From Chloroflexota bacterium (lineage in GTDB: Bacteria; Chloroflexota; Dehalococcoidia; JACQUA01), in contig JACQUA010000131.1 in NCBI GenBank assembly GCA_016210565.1, positions 1-32,212 of the forward strand: 32,212 bases of DNA. The letters are read 5' to 3'. This document shows, piece by piece, positions 24,046 to 31,266 of the stretch. The number at the start of each line of letters is the position of its first letter. Position 1 is the first letter of the stretch. The position numbers and the translations under genes are program-made. Under the pieces are notes generated by a model, which saw only the letters and a list, made by a program, of their open reading frames with translations, searched no databases and had not been told where the DNA came from.

Positions 24046-26595
24046 ATGCCGTTGGACGAAAAAAGCCTCCAACTATTGGGGTTCCCGCAGATACAGCAGA
24101 TAGTGGCGGGATTCACCTCCTTTTCCGCCAGTCGGCAACTCGCCCTCGAACTGCGGCCGTCCGCCGACTACCAGCGGGTCAGCACGCTGCTGAAGCAGTC
24201 AGCGGAGGCGCGGCATCTCCTGGCAATAGAGGGGGATTTCTCCATCGGGACGGTTGCGGACATCCGCGAAGCGGCGGAAATGGCGTCCCGGGGGAAGGCG
24301 CTTGAACCTCAAAGTCTCGTGGAGATAAAGAACACCCTGGCGGCAGTCCACCAGGTCCGCAGCCGGCTGAAAAAGCTCTCGGGGGAGGTCCCTCTGCTGT
24401 GGAACATCGCCGCGCCCATCGTCGAACTGGACGGTCTGGTCGGCCGCATCGATCGCTGCCTGGCGCCGGACGGAGCGGTACTGGACCGGGCATCCCCGCA
24501 CCTGGCCGCTCTCAGACGGCGTGTGGCCGAGCTGAAGGGGACCATCTTCGAAAGCCTTAAAGCCATCATGGCTTCCACCCACGGCCGCGACGCCATCCAG
24601 GAGCCTGTCATTGTCGAGCGGGACGGCAGGCAGGTCATCCCGGTGAAGATCGAGCGAAAAAGGGAAATAAAGGGCATCGTCCACGACCTCTCGAATACCG
24701 GCGCCACGGTATACGTCGAACCCCTGGCGACCGTAGAACTGGGCAATGCCCTGCGAGAAGCGGTGGTCGAGGAGAGGCGGGAAGTCGAACGGATACTGGG
24801 GGAACTGAGCGCCGAAGCCGGTCAACATGCGGAAGAAATCTCGCGGAATATCGCCCTCACGGCGGAGCTCGACCTGGCTCTGGCCAAGGCCCGTTATGCT
24901 GCCCGGGCCAGGGCGGTGGAGCCGGACCTGGTTGACCTTGGCGAGGGTCTCCCGTCCGCAGCCAATCACAGGCACGGAGGCCTGTGCCACCCGCCAGACC
25001 TGGTTGACACCGGCCACAGTCTCCCGTCCGCAGCCAGTCACAGGAACGGAGGCCTGTGCCACCCCCACAGCCCGGCTGACCCCGGCGAAGAAGCCCCCTC
25101 CGGCGCCCGCCCCGGCGCGCCGGGGCGGGCGCTCAGACTCGTCGAGGCCAGACACCCCCTCCTGGGCGCAACCGCGGTCCCCCTTTCGGTGGAAATCGGA
25201 CGCGATTTCCAGATCCTGGTCATCACCGGCCCCAATACCGGCGGGAAGACCGTCGCTTTGAAGACCATCGGGCTGCTCAGTCTCATGACCCAGGCCGGGA
25301 TTCCCATTCCGGCGGCGGCCCACAGCCAAGTCCCCGTCTTCGACAACGTGTTTGCCGATATCGGCGACGAACAGAGCATCGAGCAAACACTATCGACTTT
25401 TAGCTGGCACATGGGCAATGTGGTCCGGATAATCCAGCAGGGCACCGCGCGGAGCCTGGTGCTGCTGGACGAGCTGGGTACCAGCACCGACCCCGTCGAG
25501 GGGGCCGCCCTGGCCATTGCGGTGCTCCGGCGCTTCCTGGAGCGGCGCATCATGACCGCGGCCACGACCCACTTCGCCGAGCTCAAGGCCTTCGCTCACG
25601 CCACCCCCGGCGTGCAAAATGCTTCGTTTGATTTCGACCCCGTCACGCTGACTCATACCTATCACCTGACCATGGGCATCCCGGGCGGGAGCAATGCCCT
25701 GAGCGTGGCCAGGCGGCTCGGCCTGCCGCCGGAAATCATTGCCGAAGCCGAGCGTCTCGTTCCCGGAAACGTCAAGGAGATGGAAAGTCTTCTAGCCGGG
25801 CTCAAGACCAGAGAGCAAGAGGCCGCCATGCTCCAGGGCCAGTTGGAGAAGGAAAAGGAAGAGGCGGCGCGCCGGACCGGAGAAATCGAGGAGGAGCGGA
25901 GGCAAATGGAGGTCGAGCGCCAGGAGATGAAGGCCGAACTGCGCCGCATGGTCCGGGAGACGCGCGATAAAGTGCTGGTTGAGGCGGCCGGGTTGCAGAC
26001 GCAAATCCGTGAAATCGCCGCAGAGCTTCGCAAAGATAAGTCCCGGGCCAGGGTCGAGCACGCCAAAAAGGCGCTGCCGGCCATTCTCGAGCGCGTCGAC
26101 GCCGGCCCTTTGCAGCCCGAGAAAGACGTTGCGCAAGGCGACGCCTTGCGCAACGTTCAGGCCGGGGACACGGTGCGGGTAAGAGAGGTGGGCGTGACGG
26201 CGACGGTGCTTTCAATATCCGAAGCGCGCCGCGAGGTCGAGCTTGAAGCCGGCGGGACCAGGCTCCGCCTTTCCCTGGATGAAGTGGACAGGGTGGCGGC
26301 GCCCGCCGGCGAAGCCGCGCCCCAGGTCACAGTGACCCGGGCGTCCCCGCCGTCCGTTGCCCGCGAGCTCGATTTGCGGGGCAGGCGCGCCGACGAAGTG
26401 GAACCGGCGCTGGACGGCTACCTGAGCGATGCCTCGCTGGCCGGTTATCCGGAGGTGCGGGTCATCCATGGTTTCGGCACCGGCACCGTCCGCCAGATAG
26501 TGAGGACGCTGCTGGCGCGGCATCCCCTGGTCAGGGCCTTCCGTCCCGGGCAGCGGGGCGAGGGTGGCGACGGAGTAACCATTGTTCAACTGTGA
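24046..26595 (+). CDS. mutS2: Endonuclease MutS2 (RqcU-like) with repeat-encoded insertions
   Basis: MutS2 acts in suppression of recombination and, in Firmicutes, in splitting collided ribosomes. Seen: N-terminal core (MPLDEKSLQLLGFPQI), Walker A ITGPNTGGKT (about residue 392), Walker B LVLLDELGTSTDP (about 470), THFAELKAFA, a long charged coiled coil (about 590-690), a KOW-like AGDTVRVREVGVTATVLS, and a C-terminal Smr nuclease domain with LDLRGRRADE and HGFGTG. At 849 aa it is longer than the usual roughly 780-800. The surplus matches a repeat-encoded stretch at about residues 295-360 and a small palindrome near 695. ATG 24046 is chosen because the family N-terminus begins there. Confidence 0.95.
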   Translation: MPLDEKSLQLLGFPQIQQIVAGFTSFSASRQLALELRPSADYQRVSTLLKQSAEARHLLAIEGDFSIGTVADIREAAEMASRGKALEPQSLVEIKNTLAAVHQVRSRLKKLSGEVPLLWNIAAPIVELDGLVGRIDRCLAPDGAVLDRASPHLAALRRRVAELKGTIFESLKAIMASTHGRDAIQEPVIVERDGRQVIPVKIERKREIKGIVHDLSNTGATVYVEPLATVELGNALREAVVEERREVERILGELSAEAGQHAEEISRNIALTAELDLALAKARYAARARAVEPDLVDLGEGLPSAANHRHGGLCHPPDLVDTGHSLPSAASHRNGGLCHPHSPADPGEEAPSGARPGAPGRALRLVEARHPLLGATAVPLSVEIGRDFQILVITGPNTGGKTVALKTIGLLSLMTQAGIPIPAAAHSQVPVFDNVFADIGDEQSIEQTLSTFSWHMGNVVRIIQQGTARSLVLLDELGTSTDPVEGAALAIAVLRRFLERRIMTAATTHFAELKAFAHATPGVQNASFDFDPVTLTHTYHLTMGIPGGSNALSVARRLGLPPEIIAEAERLVPGNVKEMESLLAGLKTREQEAAMLQGQLEKEKEEAARRTGEIEEERRQMEVERQEMKAELRRMVRETRDKVLVEAAGLQTQIREIAAELRKDKSRARVEHAKKALPAILERVDAGPLQPEKDVAQGDALRNVQAGDTVRVREVGVTATVLSISEARREVELEAGGTRLRLSLDEVDRVAAPAGEAAPQVTVTRASPPSVARELDLRGRRADEVEPALDGYLSDASLAGYPEVRVIHGFGTGTVRQIVRTLLARHPLVRAFRPGQRGEGGDGVTIVQL
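24925..25080 (+). repeat. 72-bp tandem repeat inserted in frame in mutS2
   Basis: GACCTGGTTGAC begins at 24925 and 24997, with a diverged third start near 25069: a 72-bp (24-codon) period. Each full unit contains a CACAGG-type palindrome. It encodes PDLVDLGEGLPSAANHRHGG and then a near-copy, between RARAVE and RALRLVEARHPLL, where other MutS2 proteins have a short linker. Confidence 0.85.
26126..26156. repeat. Perfect 31-bp palindrome inside mutS2
   Basis: Two 15-bp perfect arms (ACGTTGCGCAAGGCG and its complement) flank a single A. It encodes DVAQGDALRN in the linker between the coiled coil and the KOW-like segment. Confidence 0.85.
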
Positions 26596-26609
26596 GTACT
26601 GAAACGTTG

Positions 26610-26714
26610 CACCGCAGAGGCGCGGAGAACGCAGAGAAAGGGAGCCACGGCTCACAGGCGAGACGCCTGTGGCACTGGCTATTCTTCTCGACGCCCTCTG
26701 TGTCCTCTGCGGTG
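26610..26714. repeat. Intergenic composite repeat (CACCGCAGAGG arms)
   Basis: CACCGCAGAGGCGCGGAG at 26610 is matched in inverse by CTCTGTGTCCTCTGCGGTG at 26696-26714. A CACAGGCG-AGA-CGCCTGTG palindrome (26653-26671) sits between these arms. It fills the gap between mutS2 and the VLRF1-like gene. Confidence 0.75.
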
Positions 26715-26736
26715 AAAACCAGGGCGTAACACCAGG

Positions 26737-27624
26737 ATGCTTGTAGCCCGAAGGTATTCTCTGTCCCGGCAAAAGACGCTGGCCCTTCTTGACAGCCTCG
26801 AAGCTCCCGGCGCCGCGGCCTGGTCTCTGTACTTCCCGCCGGGGCTATCCCCTCAAGAGTGCGCGGAATACCTATCAGTCCTTGCCCACGCGAATCAACA
26901 AAAGATTCTTCGCTTCGCTCAGAATGACAGACACGTTCAGAATGACAGACACGTTCAGAATGACAGACATGCTCAGAATGACAGACACGCTCAGAATGAC
27001 AGGCTATCCGAAGCGCGGGAGGGACTCCCGGAGCTGTTTGAACTGGTCTCCGGTTCCAGGACGGGAGCGGTGGTCTTCTCGGGGGAATCGCAACGGTATC
27101 TCTTCCTACCGCCCTTCCCGGTCGGCGAAAAGCGGGTCGAACCGGGCATTGTCACCGGACCCCTGAAGGAGCTGATAAGCCGGGAGCTCAGGGTTGCCCT
27201 GGTGCTGGTCCGCCTGGGCGCCTACGCCGTCGGCCTGTGCCGGGGCGAACACCTGGTCGCCAGCAAGGTCGGTACCGGGAACATTCACGCCAGGCACCGG
27301 CAGGGCGGATCTTCGGCTGCCAGATTCGCCCGGCACCGGGAGAAGCAAATCGAGTCCTTTGTGACCCGCGTTTGCGGTCACGTTCAGGAGATCCTGGGGG
27401 CTGACGGCCGGTGGGTCAACTACATCGCCTACGGCGGTTCGAACACGGCGATACTCCTGCTGGAGAAACGTTGCCCTTACCTCCGGCAGTTCGAAGACCG
27501 CCGCCTGCCGGCTCTTCTGGACGTGGCAGAACCCCGCCAGCGGGTACTCGAAGGGGCGGTCACCCGCATCTGGTCAAGCACCGTGATCGAATGGCGCGAG
27601 GACGGCCCGGGGGCGTCGCCGTAG
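26737..27624 (+). CDS. Vms1-like (VLRF1-type) peptidyl-tRNA hydrolase family protein
   Basis: The central and C-terminal parts match the bacterial Vms1/ANKZF1-like release-factor domain: VALVLVRLGAYAVGLCRGEH, ASKVGTGNIHARHRQGGSSA, ARFARHREKQIESFVTRVC, and the strand YIAYGGSNTAILLLEK. Such proteins are thought to release nascent chains from tRNA on rescued ribosomes. The catalytic loop normally carries a Gln after the GGxS element; here it reads GGSSAARF, with Ala at that place, so activity is doubtful. A tandem repeat encoding QNDRHV units interrupts residues 60-90. The start ATG 26737 has a weak ribosome-binding site. It follows mutS2; if MutS2 splits collided ribosomes, the two fit one ribosome-rescue theme. 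Confidence 0.78.
   Translation: MLVARRYSLSRQKTLALLDSLEAPGAAAWSLYFPPGLSPQECAEYLSVLAHANQQKILRFAQNDRHVQNDRHVQNDRHAQNDRHAQNDRLSEAREGLPELFELVSGSRTGAVVFSGESQRYLFLPPFPVGEKRVEPGIVTGPLKELISRELRVALVLVRLGAYAVGLCRGEHLVASKVGTGNIHARHRQGGSSAARFARHREKQIESFVTRVCGHVQEILGADGRWVNYIAYGGSNTAILLLEKRCPYLRQFEDRRLPALLDVAEPRQRVLEGAVTRIWSSTVIEWREDGPGASP
26919..27002 (+). repeat. 18-bp tandem repeat inside the VLRF1-like gene
   Basis: Four 18-bp units of TCAGAATGACAGACACGT and a 12-bp partial fifth unit. Just upstream is GATTCTTCGCTTCGCTCAG, which with AGAATGACA is a familiar intergenic repeat. It encodes repeated Q-N-D-R-H-V/A. Confidence 0.92.
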
Positions 27625-27656
27625 GTCTTTTGCCCGCTGGGGGCCGTCCTCGCGAG

Positions 27657-27792
27657 TCCCGATTGCATCGGGATGCGAGCCCACCAGAGCGAGGGCACAA
27701 GCACAAAGCTGTCAGAGCCGACCAACAAGAATGGTGGGTTCGCGCAACCACCCCCGTCAGAACCACCCCATTTGCGCTTAACCCACCCTACG
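27657..27792. repeat. Dispersed repeat of about 135 bp, copy 1
   Basis: It begins with the palindrome TCCCGATTGCATCGGGA, runs through AGGGCACAAGCACAAAGCTG and TGGTGGGTTCGCGCAACCAC, and ends CTTAACCCACCCTACG. A second copy with the same order of blocks is at 30500-30633 and a truncated one at 5823-5883. Its last 15 bases form the 3' end and stop codon of the ModE-like gene. Confidence 0.85.
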
Positions 27793-28200
27793 TGTGTCAC
27801 GTCCGGGAGAAGGGCTGTGCTGCCTGTCGAGGAACCGGCGCAGCTCCAGGCGCAGTTCGGTGTAGGCCGCGATGGCCTTCCGGCCCTCACTCGTCAGCCG
27901 GGCGTGGCCGCCTCCTGTCCCACCGACGCCTTTTTCCACCAGAGGGGCCGGCGCCAGGCGGTTCATTGCCTCTATCCAGAGCCAGGCGTTGCGGTAGGCG
28001 AGCTTCATCGAGCGGGCCGCCGCCGCGATGGACCCCAGCTCGTCGATGCCTTCCAGAAGCATCACCCGGCCCCACCCCAGGTATAGCTCGCCGTCTTTCT
28101 CCAGCCAGACCCGGCCGCGGAGGGCGTAGCCGGCTCCGTGACCGACGGAAGAACCGGCCGGTTTTTTTGTCTTGAAGAGCTTCGGACTGGTCTTCTTCAT
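27778..28200 (-). CDS. ModE N-terminal-domain (LysR-like HTH) regulator
   Basis: The 140-aa protein has the ModE DNA-binding fold: LYLGWGRVMLLEGIDELGSI, AAAARSMKLAYRNAWLWIEA, and GGTGGGHARLTSEGRKAIAA. It lacks the C-terminal molybdate-binding MOP/TOBE domains of full ModE, so it cannot sense molybdate the usual way. Its nearest relevant neighbour, yqeC, is a molybdenum-hydroxylase maturation gene on the opposite strand, which suggests control of molybdenum-enzyme genes (inference). ATG 28200 has only a weak ribosome-binding site. The last five residues and stop codon are supplied by a dispersed repeat. Confidence 0.85.
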   Translation of the reverse strand: MKKTSPKLFKTKKPAGSSVGHGAGYALRGRVWLEKDGELYLGWGRVMLLEGIDELGSIAAAARSMKLAYRNAWLWIEAMNRLAPAPLVEKGVGGTGGGHARLTSEGRKAIAAYTELRLELRRFLDRQHSPSPGRDTRRVG

Positions 28201-28223
28201 TGGCTAATCTCGGATTGTGCATG

Positions 28224-28526
28224 CACGGGGCGCGGCATAGTGCATGGCTTTAGCCTTGCCAGTGGTGGTCGTCGTCCCCACCCGCAGAGCTGAAGCTGTG
28301 CACCACGCCCCCCGCACCAATGCGTATTCTGGGTTAATGATCGGCGACCGCCGGAGATAGGTGTATAATATTGCAGCCGGTACCGCTGGCCTCCGCGCCT
28401 TTCGATCCTTCAAGGCACCTGGCAGACCCGGCGGAGATTTAGAATCATCCCGAATTTACATACATTGATCTGAGCGCTTCGCTTTCCCCTGCGCCGCAAG
28501 GCTAAAGCCATGGGCTACACCCCGCC
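28224..28526. mobile_element. MITE-like segment with terminal inverted repeats, second copy
   Basis: The left end (28224-28260, GGCTTTAGCCTTGC core) and right end (28496-28526, GCAAGGCTAAAGCCATGG core) are inverted copies. The similarity extends beyond the core (GCATGCACGGGGCG against CCCCGGCATGTGC, complementary). The interior has no gene. It lies between the divergent modE-like and yqeC genes. The ends match those of the segment at 5625-5951. Confidence 0.5.
28364..28369 (+). promoter_or_regulatory. Candidate -10 element upstream of yqeC
   Basis: A perfect TATAAT lies inside the MITE-like segment, about 245 bases before the yqeC start. There is no matching -35 at 16-18 bases, so this is weak evidence for a promoter. 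Confidence 0.3.
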
Positions 28527-28615
28527 CCGGCATGTGCACCATTTGAGATTATACGCCCAACCGCTCCCCTCTGGCGAGATACAGGGATGGGGACCTGAGG
28601 CAAACATCGAGCAAC

Positions 28616-29452
28616 ATGAATTTGAGACAAGCACTGGACCTTAGAGACCGGGAAGTCATCAGCCTGGTGGGCGGCGGCGGGAAGACGACCCTGCTGTTCG
28701 CCCTGGCGCGGGAACTGGTTGCCGCCGGTAGGCCCGTCGTAACCACCACCACGACGAAGATACTCGAACCTTCGCCGGAACAAACGCCGCTCCTCATCGT
28801 CGAAGGGGACGAGGCAAAACTGCTCCGGCTGGTCCGGGACAACCTGGGGAGATACCCGCACCTCACGCTGGCCAGCGAAAGGCTATCCGGTTCAAAGTTG
28901 AAGGGAGTCAGCCCCGGCCTGGTGGTCCGGCTGGCGGAGATGGTGGACGGGTACATCATCGTTGAAGCCGATGGCTCCGCCCGGAGGCCATTGAAGGCGC
29001 CGAACGCCACCGAGCCGGTCATCCCCCCGAACACCTCCCTGGTCATCGCCATGGTCGGGGCCGACGCCATCGGCTGCGCCCTTACCGAGGACAACGTATT
29101 CCGCTCCGCCATCGCCTCGCAGCTCCTCGGCCTGAGGGAAGGCGAGACCGTTCCGGCGGAGGCGGTGGCCGTGCTGGTGACCCACTCCCGGGGCATTGCA
29201 AAGGGAAGCCCGCTCCGTTCCGGGAGTCCGCAAGGCGGACCGGGCGCCAGGATCGTGCCCTTTCTTAACCGGGTAGATATCGAGGGGACGCTGCCCAAAG
29301 CCAGGGAGTTGGCCCGCCTGATACTGGCGCGGCGTCATCCGCAAATCGAGAGGGTGGTGCTGGGCCAGGCCCGGTCACCCCGCCCCGTGGTGGAGGTTGT
29401 TCTCCGCGACGGACCGACGGACTCTGCAACTCGGACGGTGAGAAACCCGTAG
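28616..29452 (+). CDS. yqeC: YqeC-like selenium-dependent hydroxylase accessory protein
   Basis: The 278-aa protein has the YqeC pattern: a P-loop ISLVGGGGKTTLLFALAREL (about residues 15-34), VVTTTTTKI, DGYIIVEADGSARRPLKAP, EPVIPPNTSLVIAMVG and the C-terminal PFLNRVD. YqeC is associated with maturation of selenium-dependent molybdenum hydroxylases; no hydroxylase lies in this window. Between GIAKGS and IVPFLNRVD is the stretch PLRSGSPQGGPGAR, encoded by GC-rich palindromic DNA including GTCCGC-AAG-GCGGAC (29226-29240), which looks like an insertion. The start ATG 28616 lacks a well-placed ribosome-binding site. Confidence 0.82.
   Translation: MNLRQALDLRDREVISLVGGGGKTTLLFALARELVAAGRPVVTTTTTKILEPSPEQTPLLIVEGDEAKLLRLVRDNLGRYPHLTLASERLSGSKLKGVSPGLVVRLAEMVDGYIIVEADGSARRPLKAPNATEPVIPPNTSLVIAMVGADAIGCALTEDNVFRSAIASQLLGLREGETVPAEAVAVLVTHSRGIAKGSPLRSGSPQGGPGARIVPFLNRVDIEGTLPKARELARLILARRHPQIERVVLGQARSPRPVVEVVLRDGPTDSATRTVRNP
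29226..29240. repeat. Small palindrome inside yqeC
   Basis: GTCCGCAAGGCGGAC has 6-bp arms. The surrounding CCCGCTCCGTTCCGGGAG resembles the inverse of the intergenic CTCCCGCAAAGCGGAGCGGG at 29481-29500. Confidence 0.45.
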
Positions 29453-29463
29453 CGACACCCCTC

Positions 29464-29607
29464 GTCCCGACGCATCGGGGCTCCCGCAAAGCGGAGCGGG
29501 TGTCGAATCACGTGGATTCCCGCCTTCGCGGGAATGACGGCGGGACGCCATGGGCAAGCCCTATCGCTACGGGATCCTCGGTGGACGAACGGGCAAGATG
29601 CCCGTTC
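29464..29607. repeat. Cluster of palindromes between yqeC and rplY
   Basis: In order: TCCCGACGCATCGGG; CTCCCGCAAAGCGGAGCGGG; ATTCCCGCCTTCGCGGGAAT (29516-29535, 8-bp arms); and GAACGGGCA-AGA-TGCCCGTTC (29587-29607, 9-bp arms). One or more could stop transcription of yqeC, but none is followed by a T-run. There is no supported gene between 29453 and 29785. Confidence 0.75.
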
Positions 29608-29641
29608 TACCGGTCCAACGGGAACGGCCCCAGCGCGGGGT

Positions 29642-29671
29642 TTTACACGGCAAAACCCGCTATAGTATAAT
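29642..29671 (+). promoter_or_regulatory. Promoter of rplY
   Basis: TTTACA (29642-29647) and a perfect TATAAT (29666-29671) are 18 bases apart, leaving a leader of about 108 bases to the start codon. Confidence 0.7.
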
Positions 29672-29785
29672 TAGGTTTCGTTATCCGACTGGATGCCAGT
29701 CCGTTCATGCGTTGTCTCCCCGCTGCGAGCGTGCGGACGGGTATGAGCCGGACGGCAAGTAGACATCACCCCCAAAGGAGAACAT

Positions 29786-30448
29786 ATGGAAAAGCTCGAA
29801 CTAACGGTTAATCCGCGGCAGGTCCTCGGGAAAGAGGTCAAAACGCTGCGGCGCCAGGGAATTACCCCTGTCCACCTGTTTGGTCACGACATGGAAGCCC
29901 TGGCTCTCCAGGCGGAATCGGCCCTCCTGGAAAAACTCGTCGTCCGGGCCGGCACCTCCCACGTCGTCTCGCTGGCCGTCGGCGGCGAGGCAAAGCCTCA
30001 CAACGTCCTGGTGCGGGAGGTCCAGCGTGACCCTATCACCGGGAAGCTTTTCCACGTGGACTTCTATGCGCTTACGGCCACCGAGAAGATCAAGCTGGAG
30101 ATGCCCATCCGGTTCGTCGGCGAGGCCGCCGCCATCAAGAACAAGAAGGGTCTTCTCCTCGAGAATATCCGCTTCCTGGAAATCGAGTGCCTCCCCGCAG
30201 ACATACCGGCTTCCATTGAAGTCGATGTCAGCGCCCTGGCACAGCCCGGCGATTCCATCCACGTGGAAGACCTGAAGCCTATAAAGGGCGTTACCGTCCT
30301 GAGAAACCCGAAGGATGTCATCGCCAAGGTCGAAGAGATCAAGGTAGAGGTCGAAGCGAAGCCAGCCGCGGCTGAAGTCAAGGCCGAAGCCGCTCCGGAA
30401 GAGGCAGAGGCTGCCGAGGGGAAGAAGGAAGAGAAAGAAGCGAAGTAG
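29786..30448 (+). CDS. rplY: 50S ribosomal protein L25/general stress protein Ctc
   Basis: The 220-aa protein binds 5S rRNA in the large subunit. The L25 domain is seen first (MEKLELTVNPRQVLGKEVKT, then RRQGITPVHLFGHDMEALAL), followed by the Ctc-type C-terminal beta domain (VLVREVQRDPITGKLFHVDF, ECLPADIPASIEVDVSALA, PGDSIHVEDL), and a charged Ala/Glu/Lys tail (about residues 190-220). It is the long TL5/Ctc form rather than the short enterobacterial L25. AAAGGAG lies five bases before ATG 29786. It is monocistronic and convergent with nadD. Confidence 0.96.
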   Translation: MEKLELTVNPRQVLGKEVKTLRRQGITPVHLFGHDMEALALQAESALLEKLVVRAGTSHVVSLAVGGEAKPHNVLVREVQRDPITGKLFHVDFYALTATEKIKLEMPIRFVGEAAAIKNKKGLLLENIRFLEIECLPADIPASIEVDVSALAQPGDSIHVEDLKPIKGVTVLRNPKDVIAKVEEIKVEVEAKPAAAEVKAEAAPEEAEAAEGKKEEKEAK

Positions 30449-30488
30449 CCGGCCGGTACCCCAGGCCACCGTGCCTGTGAGCTCCGTG

Positions 30489-30527
30489 GGGTGGGTTCGT
30501 CCCGATGTAATCGGGACGAACCCACCC
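30489..30527. terminator. 18-bp perfect inverted repeat after rplY
   Basis: GGGTGGGTTCGTCCCGAT, GTA, and its exact complement form a very stable hairpin 40 bases past the rplY stop and between convergent genes. There is no T-run, so it is either a factor-assisted terminator or only the left end of the dispersed repeat. Confidence 0.5.
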
Positions 30528-30633
30528 GAGCAAGGGCACAAGAACAAAGCTGTGAAAGCCTACCATGCAGAATGGCGGGTTCGCGCAACCACCCCCGTCA
30601 CCGCCACCCCATTTGCGCTTAACCCACCCTACG
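30500..30633. repeat. Dispersed repeat of about 135 bp, copy 2
   Basis: It has the same block order as copy 1 at 27657: TCCCGATGTAATCGGGA, AGGGCACAAGAACAAAGCTG, GGCGGGTTCGCGCAACCACC, and CTTAACCCACCCTACG. Both copies lie just past the 3' ends of genes. Confidence 0.85.
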
Positions 30634-30659
30634 CCTTGGCGCACCCGTAAAGGGTGCGG

Positions 30660-31262
30660 CTACGGCACATACAGCCGGTGGGCAGCAATGTATTCCGCCA
30701 CCCCGGGAGACACCAGGTAACGAACGGACCGCCCTTCGGCGACACGCTTCCTGATGTCCACCCCGCTGATGCCGATGCACGGGTCCTTCAGTGAGATGAG
30801 TCTGGAGGAGATGCCCGTCGCCGCCGCTTCCAACCGGTCCGCCGGGATGTCCGGATACCCCGGCCGGGGGACCACCACTAGGTTGGCCAGCCTGATTATC
30901 TCGCCCGGCTCCTTCCACCGCGAAAAGCCCTGCAGCGCATCTGCTCCCAGGATGAAATAGATCTCAACCGCCGCACCCAGGCGCGCTTTCACGTCCCTCA
31001 AAGTATCCACGGTGTAGGTCGTCCCGCCCCGTTCCAGGTCGGTCCGGTCCACGACAAAGCGGGGATTGCCCGCCAGCGACAGTTCCAGCATCTTCAAGCG
31101 GTGGGCCGGGTCGGATATCGCTTGCCCCTGCTTCATCCACGGTTGCGCCGCCGGCACGAACCTCACTTCATCCAGGCTGAGTCTTTCCAGTACCTCCTGG
31201 GCAATGATAAGGTGGCCCAGGTGTACCGGGTTGAAGGTGCCCCCGAAAACTCCTGTCCGCAT
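30660..31262 (-). CDS. nadD: Nicotinate-nucleotide adenylyltransferase NadD
   Basis: NadD makes deamido-NAD from nicotinate mononucleotide and ATP. The 200-aa protein has GVFGGTFNPVHLGHLIIAQE with the HxGH nucleotidyl-transfer motif (His14-Leu-Gly-His17), FVPAAQPWMKQ, DRTDLERGGTTYTVDTL, YFILGADALQGFSRW, and the C-terminal ISGVDIRKRV in place of the usual ISSTxIR. The start ATG 31262 lies four bases after the obg stop, so the genes form an operon and nadD is probably translated by coupling. Confidence 0.95.
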   Translation of the reverse strand: MRTGVFGGTFNPVHLGHLIIAQEVLERLSLDEVRFVPAAQPWMKQGQAISDPAHRLKMLELSLAGNPRFVVDRTDLERGGTTYTVDTLRDVKARLGAAVEIYFILGADALQGFSRWKEPGEIIRLANLVVVPRPGYPDIPADRLEAAATGISSRLISLKDPCIGISGVDIRKRVAEGRSVRYLVSPGVAEYIAAHRLYVP

Positions 31263-31266
31263 CGTC

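Noticed and set aside
24925..25080. Possible CRISPR or iteron array
   Set aside because: It is a contiguous 72-bp coding duplication without unique spacers, inside mutS2.
26919..27002. Possible CRISPR-like array of short repeats
   Set aside because: The units are directly adjacent with no spacers, are 18 bp long and lie inside a coding frame; no cas gene is present.
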